In this document: piece after piece, positions 26,727 to 35,123 of the stretch
Layout: each line of letters opens with the position of its first letter
Position numbering within the stretch: the stretch's first letter is position 1
From: Desulfovibrio sp. UIB00
GTDB lineage: Bacteria; Desulfobacterota; Desulfovibrionia; Desulfovibrionales; Desulfovibrionaceae
Direction of reading: 5' to 3'
Assembly: GCF_022508225.1 (NCBI RefSeq)
Contig: NZ_JAETXJ010000006.1
Span: 170,998-234,997, forward strand
DNA length: 64,000 bases
Made by a program: the position numbers and the translations under genes
The notes under the pieces: model-generated
The model's input: the letters and a program-made list of their open reading frames with translations, nothing else
The model's database searches: none
Told to the model about the DNA's origin: nothing

Positions 26727-28790
26727 ATGCCTACTCCACTGGAAATGCAACGCACGTTCGCCATCGTCGGAACCGGCGGTTGCGGCAAAACATCCCTGGC
26801 AGAGATGCTTCTCTACAAGGCCGGGGCGGTGAATCGCCTGGGGGCTGTAGAAGACGGCACCACATGCCTTGACTACGAACCAGAAGAAACCCGCCGACGC
26901 GGCTCCGTTCAACCCTCCTGCGCCACATATCTCTGGAATAAAAACCGCCATTTCCTTCTGGATATCCCTGGTGATGGCAACTTTACAGGCGACATGGAAT
27001 GCCTGCTCAAAGGCGTGGACAGCGTTGTTTTTGTGCTGGACGCTGTGGACGGTGTGCGCCCCCTTGCCAAAAAGTTCTGGAATCTGGTCCGCGCAGCCGG
27101 ATTGCCTTCCATTATTGTGGTCAACAAGGTTGACCGCGACCGCGCCGATTTTCAGATGGCCCTTGACGGACTGTCGGGCCTGAACGTCAAGCCCGTTGTG
27201 CTGCAATTGCCCATTCGCCAGGGCGAATCCTTTGTGGGTGTTGCCGATGTGCTGACGGGCAAGGCCCGTATGTTTGGCGAAAACGGCGCCGCAGCAGAGG
27301 CTGAAATCCCCGCTGCCCTGGCTGACGATGTCAGCCTGCTGCGCGATGTGACCGTGGAAAATATCGCCGAGAGCGATGAGCAGCTCATGGAAAAATATCT
27401 GGAAGAAGGCATTCTTTCAGAAGATGACCTCAAAACCGGCCTGCGTGCGGGCGTGCTCAAGGGTGAGCTTACGCCGGTGCTGGCCTGCTCGGCCCTTGAA
27501 AACAAGGGCGGCGAATCCGTGCTGGCCGCCATTGAAGCCCTGCTGCCCTCGCCCCTTGATCGCCCGGCCTTTCCGGGCCGCGATGGCGCAGAACGCGCCG
27601 CTGACCCGAATGGGCCGGTGGCCTGCTTTGTTTTCAAAACCCTGGCCGATCCTTTTTCGGGGCAGCTTTCCCTTCTGCGGATTCTTTCCGGCACCATCAA
27701 CGGTGACGCCACGCTGAAAAACTCCCGCACGGAAGAAAACGAACGCCTCGGCAACCTGCTGTACATTCAGGGCAAAACGCAGACCCCCTGCAAGGAGCCC
27801 ATTGGCCCCGGCGCCATCGTGGCCGTTGCCAAGCTCAAAAACACCCGCACGGGCGACACCCTCTGTGATGAAAAGGCCCCCTTTGCCCTGCCCATGCCCG
27901 CCCTGCCCCCGCAGCTCATCACCTATGCCCTCGCCCCCAAGGAAAAAGGCGAGGAAGACAAGGTCTACGCAGCCATGCAGCGGCTGCTTGATGAAGACAT
28001 CACCCTGCGTCTGGGGCGCGATGAAGAAACCGGCGACATCCTGCTTTCCGGCATGGGGCAGTTGCATATCGAGCTTTCGGTCGAAAAGGCCAAACGCCGC
28101 TTCAAGGTGGATATCATCCTCAAAACGCCCAAGGTTCCCTACCGCGAAACCGTGCGCGGCAAATGCCAGGTGCAGGGCCGTCACAAAAAACAGTCCGGCG
28201 GGCGTGGGCAGTTTGGCGACTGCTGGATCGAGATGGAAGGCCTGCCGCGCGGTTCCGGCTATGTGTTTGAAGACGCCATCGTGGGCGGCGTTATTCCCCG
28301 CCAGTATGTTCCCGCCATCGACAAGGGCGTTCAGGAAGCCGCAGCGCGCGGATTTCTGGCTGGATGTCAGGTGGTGGACTTCCGCGTCAAGGTCTACGAT
28401 GGCAGCTACCACACGGTAGACTCGTCAGAAATGGCCTTCAAGGTGGCTGGCTCCATTGCTTTCAAAAAGGCCATGGAAGGCCTCAAGCCCGTGCTGCTTG
28501 AACCCATTGTGTTGCTTACCGTTTCCGTGCCCGATGAAAGCATGGGCGATGTCATCGGCGACCTTTCCTCCCGCCGGGGCAAGGTGCTGGGTTCTGATTC
28601 GCAGGGCGGCAGCACGGAAATCAAGGCCCATGTGCCCATGAGCGAAGTGCTGCGCTACGCGCCCGACCTGCGCTCCATGACCGGCGGGCAGGGATTTTTC
28701 ACCATGGAATTTGCCCATTATGAAGAAGCTCCGCAACCCGTGGCGGAAAAGGTCATTGCCGAGCACCAGAAGCACAAGGCTGCCGAATAA
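26727..28790 (+). CDS. Elongation factor G-like GTPase paralogue with altered G3 motif
   Basis: A 687-residue protein with all five EF-G domains. The P-loop GTGGCGKT is at residues 15-22, NKVD at 133-136, and domain IV/V sequence such as GRGQFGDCWIEMEGLPRGSG and GDVIGDLSSRRGKVLGSDSQ is clear. Two switches are unusual: the switch I motif is RRRGSVQPS in place of the RGITI type, and G3 reads DIPGDGNF (79-86), placing Asp83 where canonical EF-G has the catalytic histidine. It is thus one of the EF-G-like paralogues, not the housekeeping fusA, and its role in translation is uncertain. The ATG at 26727 has GGGAG upstream. Monocistronic. Confidence 0.9.
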   Translation: MPTPLEMQRTFAIVGTGGCGKTSLAEMLLYKAGAVNRLGAVEDGTTCLDYEPEETRRRGSVQPSCATYLWNKNRHFLLDIPGDGNFTGDMECLLKGVDSVVFVLDAVDGVRPLAKKFWNLVRAAGLPSIIVVNKVDRDRADFQMALDGLSGLNVKPVVLQLPIRQGESFVGVADVLTGKARMFGENGAAAEAEIPAALADDVSLLRDVTVENIAESDEQLMEKYLEEGILSEDDLKTGLRAGVLKGELTPVLACSALENKGGESVLAAIEALLPSPLDRPAFPGRDGAERAADPNGPVACFVFKTLADPFSGQLSLLRILSGTINGDATLKNSRTEENERLGNLLYIQGKTQTPCKEPIGPGAIVAVAKLKNTRTGDTLCDEKAPFALPMPALPPQLITYALAPKEKGEEDKVYAAMQRLLDEDITLRLGRDEETGDILLSGMGQLHIELSVEKAKRRFKVDIILKTPKVPYRETVRGKCQVQGRHKKQSGGRGQFGDCWIEMEGLPRGSGYVFEDAIVGGVIPRQYVPAIDKGVQEAAARGFLAGCQVVDFRVKVYDGSYHTVDSSEMAFKVAGSIAFKKAMEGLKPVLLEPIVLLTVSVPDESMGDVIGDLSSRRGKVLGSDSQGGSTEIKAHVPMSEVLRYAPDLRSMTGGQGFFTMEFAHYEEAPQPVAEKVIAEHQKHKAAE

Positions 28791-28795
28791 CCACG

Positions 28796-28823
28796 GAGGT
28801 GGGGCAGACCACCTCTTCCTCTT
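28796..28823 (+). terminator. Terminator of the EF-G paralogue gene
   Basis: GAGGTGG and CCACCTC form a perfect stem with a 6-base loop a few bases after the stop codon, followed by TTCCTCTT. Confidence 0.7.
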
Positions 28824-28831
28824 ATAGATGA

Positions 28832-28865
28832 CAAACCGGCTGTTTTCTGTAAAACAGCCGGTTTG
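28832..28865. terminator. Second hairpin before the phosphopantetheinyl transferase gene
   Basis: CAAACCGGCTGTTTT and AAAACAGCCGGTTTG form a perfect 15-bp stem with a 4-base loop. Without a T run it could also act as a 5' leader structure of the next gene. Confidence 0.65.
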
Positions 28866-28901
28866 CGCGTCTTTGCCGCAAGCAACAGAATACGGAAGAT
28901 C

Positions 28902-29738
28902 ATGGAACGCACGCTCACAATACTCTGCACCCCCCTGCCCGCTGGCTCCAGTAAAGAGCTGGAAGGCTGGCGCTGTGCCCTTGAAGCGATGCTGGAACCA
29001 TGGCTGGACGACAGGCAGCTTGCCCATGTGCGCCGCTTTGGCCGCTCGCCCAATGGGCAGACCGAGGCGGGGGAGGCACTGCAGGACCTACTGCGGGCGG
29101 CTCTGTCGCGCCTGCTCGCGCGCGCCCAACTGGTGACGCATACCGCACAGCAGGCCAAGGCAGCAGATTCATCCCCCGCAGGGCCGCTGTCGCAACTGGG
29201 CATGGATACTCAGGGGCGCCCCCTGTTCCCCGGTTGGCATGCGGCCTTCAGCCACAGCGGTGAGGCGGCCTTTTGCGCCCTTTGCCCTGCGCCAGCAGAT
29301 ACCGCCGTTGCCCCTCATGTCATACCCACTCACGCGCTGGATGCGGAGTCGTTGCTTTCACCGCCGCCAGCCCCCAATGCCTTTGCTCCGGCAGAACTGG
29401 CCCGGCGCGAGGCCAGCCTTTCGCCGCAGAGCATCAACCGCGAGGCCTTGCGCCGCTGGACAATCAAGGAGGCCCTGCTCAAGGCATCCGGTCTGGGGCT
29501 GGGCATGGATCCCGCCAGGGTTCCCACAGGAAGCTTCGGGCAAAGGGCCGGGATTTGGCACGGGCCACTGGGCATATTTTACTGGCGCAGTCTGCCCCAT
29601 CCCGGGCACTGGCTTTGCCTGGCACAACAGATGAGCGCCAAAACAGACTCCCTGCCAGAATTTTTTCGTCCACTGGTGCTCCGCCAGAGCCCGACTACCC
29701 TGCTGCGCGCCCTTTCAGCCTTATCCCCACCCGCCTGA
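28902..29738 (+). CDS. 4'-phosphopantetheinyl transferase superfamily protein
   Basis: A 278-residue protein of the Sfp/HetI-type PPTase superfamily, which moves phosphopantetheine from CoA to carrier proteins. The core motif WTIKEALLKASGLGLGM starts at Trp186 with Lys189 and Glu190 as expected. FSHSGEAAFCAL upstream corresponds to the usual conserved S-H-S block. The region between is low in complexity and rich in Ala and Pro. The start at 28902 lacks a strong ribosome binding site. It precedes trmD by 55 bases. A possible client is the carrier domain inside the Aas fusion at 48484-52401, though that link is inference. Confidence 0.85.
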   Translation: MERTLTILCTPLPAGSSKELEGWRCALEAMLEPWLDDRQLAHVRRFGRSPNGQTEAGEALQDLLRAALSRLLARAQLVTHTAQQAKAADSSPAGPLSQLGMDTQGRPLFPGWHAAFSHSGEAAFCALCPAPADTAVAPHVIPTHALDAESLLSPPPAPNAFAPAELARREASLSPQSINREALRRWTIKEALLKASGLGLGMDPARVPTGSFGQRAGIWHGPLGIFYWRSLPHPGHWLCLAQQMSAKTDSLPEFFRPLVLRQSPTTLLRALSALSPPA

Positions 29739-29793
29739 GCGCCCGAGCAGACATTTTCTTGCAAGGCGAACGTTTTTACGGCACTCTCCGCCC

Positions 29794-31101
29794 ATGCCGC
29801 GTTTTCACCTTGTCACGCTTTTTCCCGAATTTTTCGAATCGCCCCTGTCCACCGCCCTCATGGGCCGTGCGCGGGAGGCTGGCATTGTGGAATGCAGCCT
29901 TCATGATCCCCGGCAGTTCAGCACCGACAAACACCGCCACGTGGACGACCGCCCCTACGGCGGCGGCCCCGGTATGGTCATGCAGGGCGAGCCGCTGGCC
30001 CGCGCCCTGCGCTCCATTAAACGGCCCGGTCGCATGCTGTTCATGGCCCCCGGCGGAAGACCGCTGACGCAGGACATGGTGCGCGACCTTGCGCGCGAGG
30101 AAGACCTGACCATTGTTTGCGGCAGGTATGAGGGCATTGACGCGCGGCTGTTGCAGCTTTTTCCGCTTGAACCAGTGAGCGTGGGCGATATAGTGCTCAA
30201 CGGCGGCGAAAGCGCGGCTCTTTCCGTACTGGAAGCCGTGGCCCGCCTGATGCCCGGCTTTATGGGCAAGGAAGAATCCGGCGACGACGAAAGTTTTTCT
30301 CACGGATTGCTGGAATATCCGCACTACACGCGGCCAGAATCACTGGAAGGCCTGTCGGTTCCCGAGGTGCTGCAAAGCGGCGACCATGCCCGCATCGCCC
30401 AATGGCGCAGGCAGGAATCCGTGCGCGCCACATTGCGCATGCGCCCGGAAATGCTGAATGAAGCGCCGCTCTATCGCGAAGATGTGCAGACGCTGGCTGA
30501 AACCCCGCGTGACAGGCCCGGACGCAACCTTTCGTTCTGCCTTGTTCACTACCCGGTTTCCCTTGGGCCAAAAAAAATCGGCGCTTCCTCTTTGACAAAT
30601 CTGGACATACACGATATAGCCCGAATTTCCCGCAGCTATGCGATGGGTTCCTTTTATCCGGTGACCCCTCTTCGCGACCAGTTGCGGGTGCTGGAAGAAA
30701 TTTTGCGTCACTGGACGCGGGGGCCGGGCGGTACAGGAAACGCCGACCGCGCTCAGGCCCTCGGCCTGGTGCAACCCGCGACTTCGCTTGAAGAAGCGGT
30801 GGCGCATATGACCGCGCAGCATGGAACGCGACCCAGACTGGTGGCTAGTTCTGCCGTCTGGCCTGCCAAGGGCAAGGCATCCCAACCGGGGCGCATGCCC
30901 ATGACTCCGCGTGACGTGCGGCGCTGGTGCGACCAGGGGCCGGTTATGCTCTGCCTGGGCACGGCGCAAGGGCTTGCGCCGGAGGTCCTCGAACAGTGCG
31001 AAGGCACTCTGAGGCCGGTGCGTTTTTTGGGCTACAACCATCTTTCGGTGCGCAGCGCGGCCGCCATTCTGGCCGACAGGATATTAGGCGACTACTACTG
31101 A
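29794..31101 (+). CDS. trmD: tRNA (guanine37-N1)-methyltransferase fused to a second SPOUT-type methyltransferase domain
   Basis: A 435-residue fusion. Residues 1 to about 240 are a complete TrmD (m1G37 synthesis): YGGGPGMVMQGEPLAR, VCGRYEGIDARL, the trefoil-knot segment GDIVLNGGESAALSVLEA and the SHGLLEYPHYTRP signature. From about 245 to the end lies an extra domain beginning NLSFCLVHYPVSLGPKKIGA and ending near FLGYNHLSVRSAAAILADRI, matching the SAM-dependent RNA methyltransferase family found next to or fused with TrmD in Desulfovibrio-type genomes. Enteric TrmD is about 255 residues. It is followed 78 bases later by rplS. rpsP and rimM, the usual upstream partners, are absent here. Confidence 0.95.
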   Translation: MPRFHLVTLFPEFFESPLSTALMGRAREAGIVECSLHDPRQFSTDKHRHVDDRPYGGGPGMVMQGEPLARALRSIKRPGRMLFMAPGGRPLTQDMVRDLAREEDLTIVCGRYEGIDARLLQLFPLEPVSVGDIVLNGGESAALSVLEAVARLMPGFMGKEESGDDESFSHGLLEYPHYTRPESLEGLSVPEVLQSGDHARIAQWRRQESVRATLRMRPEMLNEAPLYREDVQTLAETPRDRPGRNLSFCLVHYPVSLGPKKIGASSLTNLDIHDIARISRSYAMGSFYPVTPLRDQLRVLEEILRHWTRGPGGTGNADRAQALGLVQPATSLEEAVAHMTAQHGTRPRLVASSAVWPAKGKASQPGRMPMTPRDVRRWCDQGPVMLCLGTAQGLAPEVLEQCEGTLRPVRFLGYNHLSVRSAAAILADRILGDYY

Positions 31102-31179
31102 CGCAACACGGCGGCCTGAGCGCATCGGCGCCGCTTTGCAACGACGCAACAATCCGCCCGGATTTGCAAGGAGTTCACG

Positions 31180-31527
31180 ATGGACATCATCAGGAAAATT
31201 GAACTGGAAAACCAGCGCATGGATCTTCCCGCGTTTCGCTCCGGCGACACGGTGAAAGTGCACCTGCGCATTGTGGAAGGCGAAAAAGAACGTATCCAGG
31301 TCTTCCAGGGTAACGTTATCCGCATCAAGCGCGGCACCACCAGCGCCACCTTTACGGTGCGCAAGGTCTCCGACGGCGTGGGCGTGGAACGTATTTTCCC
31401 GCTCAACTCGCCCTTCATCGACCGCGTTGAGCTGATCACGCAGGGCCGCGTGCGCCGCAGCCGCCTGTACTACCTGCGTGCCCTCAAGGGCAAAGCCGCG
31501 CGCATCAAGCCGCGTGGTCGCTTCTGA
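31180..31527 (+). CDS. rplS: 50S ribosomal protein L19
   Basis: A 115-residue L19 of normal length, sitting at the 30S/50S interface. The family pattern is collinear: [20 protein letters not shown], then [33 protein letters not shown] and the C-terminal [25 protein letters not shown] is positioned before the ATG. It is the partner of trmD in the classical operon order. Confidence 0.98.
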   Translation: MDIIRKIELENQRMDLPAFRSGDTVKVHLRIVEGEKERIQVFQGNVIRIKRGTTSATFTVRKVSDGVGVERIFPLNSPFIDRVELITQGRVRRSRLYYLRALKGKAARIKPRGRF

Positions 31528-31567
31528 TCCATTTTTAGGCATCAGAATCGCAGCGAGCGTTTTTACG

Positions 31568-31609
31568 GCGCGCCAGGGCATGCAGGCAACTGCAAAATCC
31601 CTGGCGCGC
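31568..31609 (+). terminator. Hairpin after rplS
   Basis: GCGCGCCAGGG and CCCTGGCGCGC form a perfect 11-bp inverted repeat with a 20-base loop, 40 bases after the rplS stop. No T run follows, so termination may be partial. Confidence 0.6.
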
Positions 31610-31814
31610 TGTTCGCGCGTCTTTAGAACAGTTAGCGCTTGAAATACTCGCTTACGGCGGGCAAGTCTGCCTGCTCGCATTTCGTGGCAAGGATTTTCAA
31701 AAAAATTCTTGCGGAGCAGTCAACTCATTTCATGCGTAAACGGCTCTAGACTGACACGCTGACCATCACGCATTGACCATGGGGTCGCGGCCCTTGCTGC
31801 GCAGCGGAGAGATC

Positions 31815-32588
31815 ATGGGCAGAAAAGCATTGAGCCGTACGGCAAAGCCGCGCAACCAGCAGACACAGGCGAGCCTTGTCCAGCTGGTGAGTACCTTGAG
31901 CGCCCCGCTGCCCCTGGATGATTCTCCCCTCTTGCAGGCAAACAGCCAGGCCGTCCCGCAATTTTTTACCGCTGGCATAGATGAAGCCGGTCGCGGTTGT
32001 CTGGCCGGGCCTGTAGTAGCTGCTGCGGTCATATTGCCGGAATGCTACGACCTGCCGGGCCTCAACGATTCCAAGGCATGCAGCGCCAAAACCCGCGAAA
32101 TGCTCGCCCCGCGCATACGCCAGTGCGCGGTGGCATGGGGTCTGGGTGTGGTGTGGCCCGCCCGCATTGACGCCATCAATATTTTACAGGCAACTTTTGA
32201 AGCCATGAGCAGGGCCGTGCGCTGCCTGCGCTGCGCCCCGGCGCATTTGCTCATTGACGGCAACAAAACTGTTCCCGGCGAGGTTTTTGCCTTCCACTGG
32301 CGCAAGGGGCATACAGCCCCCCTGCCCTCGCAGCGCAGTATTATTGGCGGCGACGCCAGCGAACCTGCCATTTCCGCCGCGTCCATCCTTGCCAAAACAT
32401 ACAGGGACAAGCTCATGACCCGGCTGGAAAAACGCTGGCCCGGCTATGGCTTTGAAGCGCACAAGGGCTATGGCACAGAGGATCATTACGAAGCCCTGCG
32501 CCGCCTTGGGCCCTGCCCGCAGCACCGCCTGACCTTTCGGGGCGTTTTGCCCGAAAAGCCAAGCCCCCAGCAGGGCAGCCTGTTGTGA
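31815..32588 (+). CDS. rnhB: Ribonuclease HII
   Basis: A 257-residue RNase HII that removes ribonucleotides from RNA:DNA hybrids. The catalytic residues are in [19 protein letters not shown] (Asp56, Glu57), [11 protein letters not shown] and the helix [15 protein letters not shown]. An N-terminal extension of about 50 residues precedes the core. I start at 31815 (MGRKAL) because GGAGAG lies just upstream; ATG and TTG candidates 12-14 codons earlier have no such site. Its TGA overlaps the GTG of the next gene, indicating translational coupling. Confidence 0.93.
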   Translation: MGRKALSRTAKPRNQQTQASLVQLVSTLSAPLPLDDSPLLQANSQAVPQFFTAGIDEAGRGCLAGPVVAAAVILPECYDLPGLNDSKACSAKTREMLAPRIRQCAVAWGLGVVWPARIDAINILQATFEAMSRAVRCLRCAPAHLLIDGNKTVPGEVFAFHWRKGHTAPLPSQRSIIGGDASEPAISAASILAKTYRDKLMTRLEKRWPGYGFEAHKGYGTEDHYEALRRLGPCPQHRLTFRGVLPEKPSPQQGSLL

Positions 32589-33040
32589 CGCCGCGCTGGC
32601 TGCAAACGCTTTTTGGCGGCAAGGATGAAACAGCCGCCGCCCCGGCCCATCTGAACCTTGGGCGCAAAGGCGAGGAAGCCGCCCGCAAGCTGCTGCAACG
32701 CAGCGGCATGGAACTGCTGGCCTGCAACTGGCGCAGCGGCAGGCTTGAACTCGATATTGTCTGCCGCGATGGCGACACCGTTGTTTTTGTCGAAGTAAAA
32801 ACCCGCAGCGGTTCAACCTACGGCGGCCCCGCCGCCGCACTGACCCCTGCCAAGCAGCGTACCCTGTGCCGGGCGGCCAGGGCGTGGCTTGCGGCCCACG
32901 ATGCATGGAGCAGCCCCTGCCGGTTTGATGTGGTCTGCGTTGTGCGCGAGGGCGATACCCTGCACCTGGAGCACTGCCGCCATGCCTTTGAATGCGAACC
33001 GTCTGTGGATAGTGGCAACGCCACTTGGCAACCCTGGTGA
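32585..33040 (+). CDS. YraN/UPF0102 family protein
   Basis: A 151-residue protein of the UPF0102 (YraN) family, which has a PD-(D/E)xK endonuclease-like fold but no proven activity. The core [41 protein letters not shown] and [19 protein letters not shown] are well conserved. The GTG start at 32585 overlaps the rnhB stop in a GTGA. The gene also overlaps rsmI by 59 bases at its 3' end. The rnhB-yraN-rsmI order is frequently seen in this lineage. Confidence 0.92.
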   Translation: MTPRWLQTLFGGKDETAAAPAHLNLGRKGEEAARKLLQRSGMELLACNWRSGRLELDIVCRDGDTVVFVEVKTRSGSTYGGPAAALTPAKQRTLCRAARAWLAAHDAWSSPCRFDVVCVVREGDTLHLEHCRHAFECEPSVDSGNATWQPW

Positions 33041-33833
33041 TCTTTCGCCTCGTGCGCGCGAGGTGCTGGCAAGCGCCGATCTTGTGCTGGCCGAGGATAC
33101 CCGTCGCACTGCCCGCCTGTTGCGCGACTGCGGCATTGAAGCCCGCCGCCTGCTGAGTTTTTACGATCACAACGAGGCCGAACGGCAGGAAGGCGTATTG
33201 CGCATGCTGCGCGAAGGCCAGACTGTTGCCCTTGTTTCCGATGCCGGAACGCCGCTCTTGGCAGACCCCGGCTACCGTCTGGTGCGGGCCTGCCGCAAGG
33301 AAGGTCTTGCCGTATCCCCGCTGCCGGGGCCTTCGGCTCCTGTGACGGCCCTTTCCGCCGCTGGCATTCCCCCGCTGCCGCATAGTTTTCTGGGATTTCT
33401 GCCGCGCGATGCCGCAGGACGCGACGCCCTTTTTGCCGCCTTTGCCCATGTGCCGGGCGCGCTCATTTTTTTTGAGCGCAAGGATCGTCTCAAGGAAAGC
33501 CTCGCTCAGGCCGCGCGCATTCTTGGCCCCCGCGAGGTGGCCGTGTGCCGGGAATTGACCAAGGAACACGAGGAATTTATAATAGGTCGACTGGAAGACA
33601 GCGACCTGCTGCCCGATGAACTGCTGGGCGAAATCACCGTGGTTGTCGGCCCGCCGGAACAGGCGGAGCGAACCCCAAGGGAAGATGTGCTGCTGCTGGC
33701 CCAAGAGGAACTTGCCCAGGGCGGCAAGCCCCGTCAGGTTGCCCGCAGGGTGCAGGACGCCGTGCGCGGCTGGTCGGGCAAGGAAATATACGCCTTGCTG
33801 ACAGGCACGGAACAGGCGGAGCCGGAAGCTTAG
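32982..33833 (+). CDS. rsmI: 16S rRNA (cytidine1402-2'-O)-methyltransferase
   Basis: A 283-residue tetrapyrrole-methylase-fold enzyme that 2'-O-methylates C1402 of 16S rRNA. Signature motifs are [56 protein letters not shown] and SPLPGPSAPVTALSAAG. The ATG at 32982 lies inside the 3' end of yraN in another frame and is the first start giving the family N-terminus, so translational coupling is likely. The C-terminal 30 residues end in RRVQDAVRGWSGKEIYALL, as in other RsmI proteins. Confidence 0.95.
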   Translation: MPLNANRLWIVATPLGNPGDLSPRAREVLASADLVLAEDTRRTARLLRDCGIEARRLLSFYDHNEAERQEGVLRMLREGQTVALVSDAGTPLLADPGYRLVRACRKEGLAVSPLPGPSAPVTALSAAGIPPLPHSFLGFLPRDAAGRDALFAAFAHVPGALIFFERKDRLKESLAQAARILGPREVAVCRELTKEHEEFIIGRLEDSDLLPDELLGEITVVVGPPEQAERTPREDVLLLAQEELAQGGKPRQVARRVQDAVRGWSGKEIYALLTGTEQAEPEA

Positions 33834-34009
33834 GGACTGTTCTGTGGCTCTTTGCTCTCTGCAAGACGGGCTTTGCATCAGGCCAGCAGTTGCGCACGCT
33901 GCGGAATCAGCTTGCCGTAGCAGATCGTGACCGAGTGTTCATAAGGCGGCGCTTTCCTTTTGGACGCGCCCTCGCCGCAACTGCCAAACCGGCATGCCAC
34001 GGGGTTGCC

Positions 34010-34759
34010 ATGTATCCCACACGCGTTGTACTTGCCTGCCTGGCACGCACAGGCTGCATCAATGCAGCCATGACCGCCCGGGGGATGCAGCAGATAGGCC
34101 TGGCCTACGTGCTGGAGCCTGCCCTGCGCGAGCTGTATCCCGAGCCGCAGGCGTTTGCCCGCGCCATGAGCCGTTATGCGGGGCACAGCAACACCCACCC
34201 CTTCATGATTCCCCTTTTTGTGGGCATCCTGCTCTCGCTTGAGCAGGCCATTGCCAAGGGGACGCTCCCGGAAGGCGCGCTGAATTCCGTGCGCGAAACA
34301 CTGGCCACAACCCTTTCCGCCCTGGGCGACTCATTTTTCAGCGGCACATTGCTGCCCCTGTGGTCGCTGCTCAGCATCAGCCTGCTCTTGGCTGGCTTTA
34401 CCAACGTGGCCATGCTGCTGGCGGTGATCCTGTTTGGTTCCCTGCTGTTGTTCAGATCCATCTGTTTTGTTTCCGGCCTGCGATACGGGCTGACCACGCT
34501 CGCCCGCCTGCGCAAGCTCAACCTCATCAACTGGGTGGACAGGCTCAAGATGGTCAATGCGGCTCTGGCCGCGCTGGTTATCTGGCACCTGCCCATCAGC
34601 ACCATGAAGCCCTTTCCCTGGACAGCCTACGCCATGGGCGCAGCAGCGGTGCTTGCCGCCGCATGGCTCGTGGGACGGATGCGCCTGCCAAGGCTGCTGC
34701 TGTGGGTTGTGACAACAGGAGCCCTTATTCTCGTGGACTTGGGCTTCATAGGCATGTAG
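34010..34759 (+). CDS. PTS mannose/fructose/sorbose-type EIID component
   Basis: A 249-residue membrane protein of the mannose-class PTS IID family. The N-terminal half carries the IID pattern (GMQQIGLAYVLEPALRELYP, RYAGHSNTHPFMIPLFVGIL, LSLEQAIAKG, SALGDSFFSGTLLPLWSLLS), and the C-terminal half has four to five hydrophobic segments. Without IIC, IIB or IIA genes beside it, it cannot form a permease from this locus alone. The start at 34010 has a GGGG 6 bases upstream. HPr and EI genes follow on the same strand, so the three probably form one operon. Confidence 0.88.
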   Translation: MYPTRVVLACLARTGCINAAMTARGMQQIGLAYVLEPALRELYPEPQAFARAMSRYAGHSNTHPFMIPLFVGILLSLEQAIAKGTLPEGALNSVRETLATTLSALGDSFFSGTLLPLWSLLSISLLLAGFTNVAMLLAVILFGSLLLFRSICFVSGLRYGLTTLARLRKLNLINWVDRLKMVNAALAALVIWHLPISTMKPFPWTAYAMGAAAVLAAAWLVGRMRLPRLLLWVVTTGALILVDLGFIGM

Positions 34760-34828
34760 AATATACGTGTTTTTCGGTAGTGGACACGCTTTGTCCCCCT
34801 TTGGCCGATAAAACGCTCATAAGGTAGG

Positions 34829-35122
34829 ATGATGGAAGAAGCCATTGAACAAACGCCGCGAGGGCTGGCGCTACGGGTATGTATCGGCCTGCGCAACGGC
34901 CTGCACGCCCGGCCGGCGGCCCGGCTGGCGCAAGAGGCACAGCGCTATGCCTCGGATATACTGCTTGTCAGCGACACCGGCGAGGTAGACGCCAAAAGCA
35001 TGCTCGACATACTTTCTCTTGCGCCTCCCGCCAATGCGGAACTGACCCTGGTGGCTCAGGGTGACGATGCCCGCGAGGCCCTTTGCGGCCTGGCCCAATT
35101 TTTAACAAATCTACAGGACTGA
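34829..35122 (+). CDS. HPr-family phosphocarrier protein
   Basis: A 97-residue phosphocarrier. The active-site histidine lies in RNGLHARPAARLAQEAQ (His26), and the regulatory-site serine occurs in DAKSMLDILSLAPP (Ser57), so both phosphorylation sites are kept. It accepts phosphate from EI (next gene) and passes it to EIIA-type domains. Two adjacent ATGs are possible; AAGG and AGG lie upstream. One base separates it from the EI gene. The Ser site suggests an HPr kinase may exist elsewhere in the genome. Confidence 0.92.
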   Translation: MMEEAIEQTPRGLALRVCIGLRNGLHARPAARLAQEAQRYASDILLVSDTGEVDAKSMLDILSLAPPANAELTLVAQGDDAREALCGLAQFLTNLQD

Positions 35123-35123
35123 C

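Noticed and set aside
32184..33878. Minus-strand open frame of about 560 codons across rnhB, yraN and rsmI
   Set aside because: It covers three well-supported overlapping genes and reads as low-complexity His/Gln/Arg-rich sequence.
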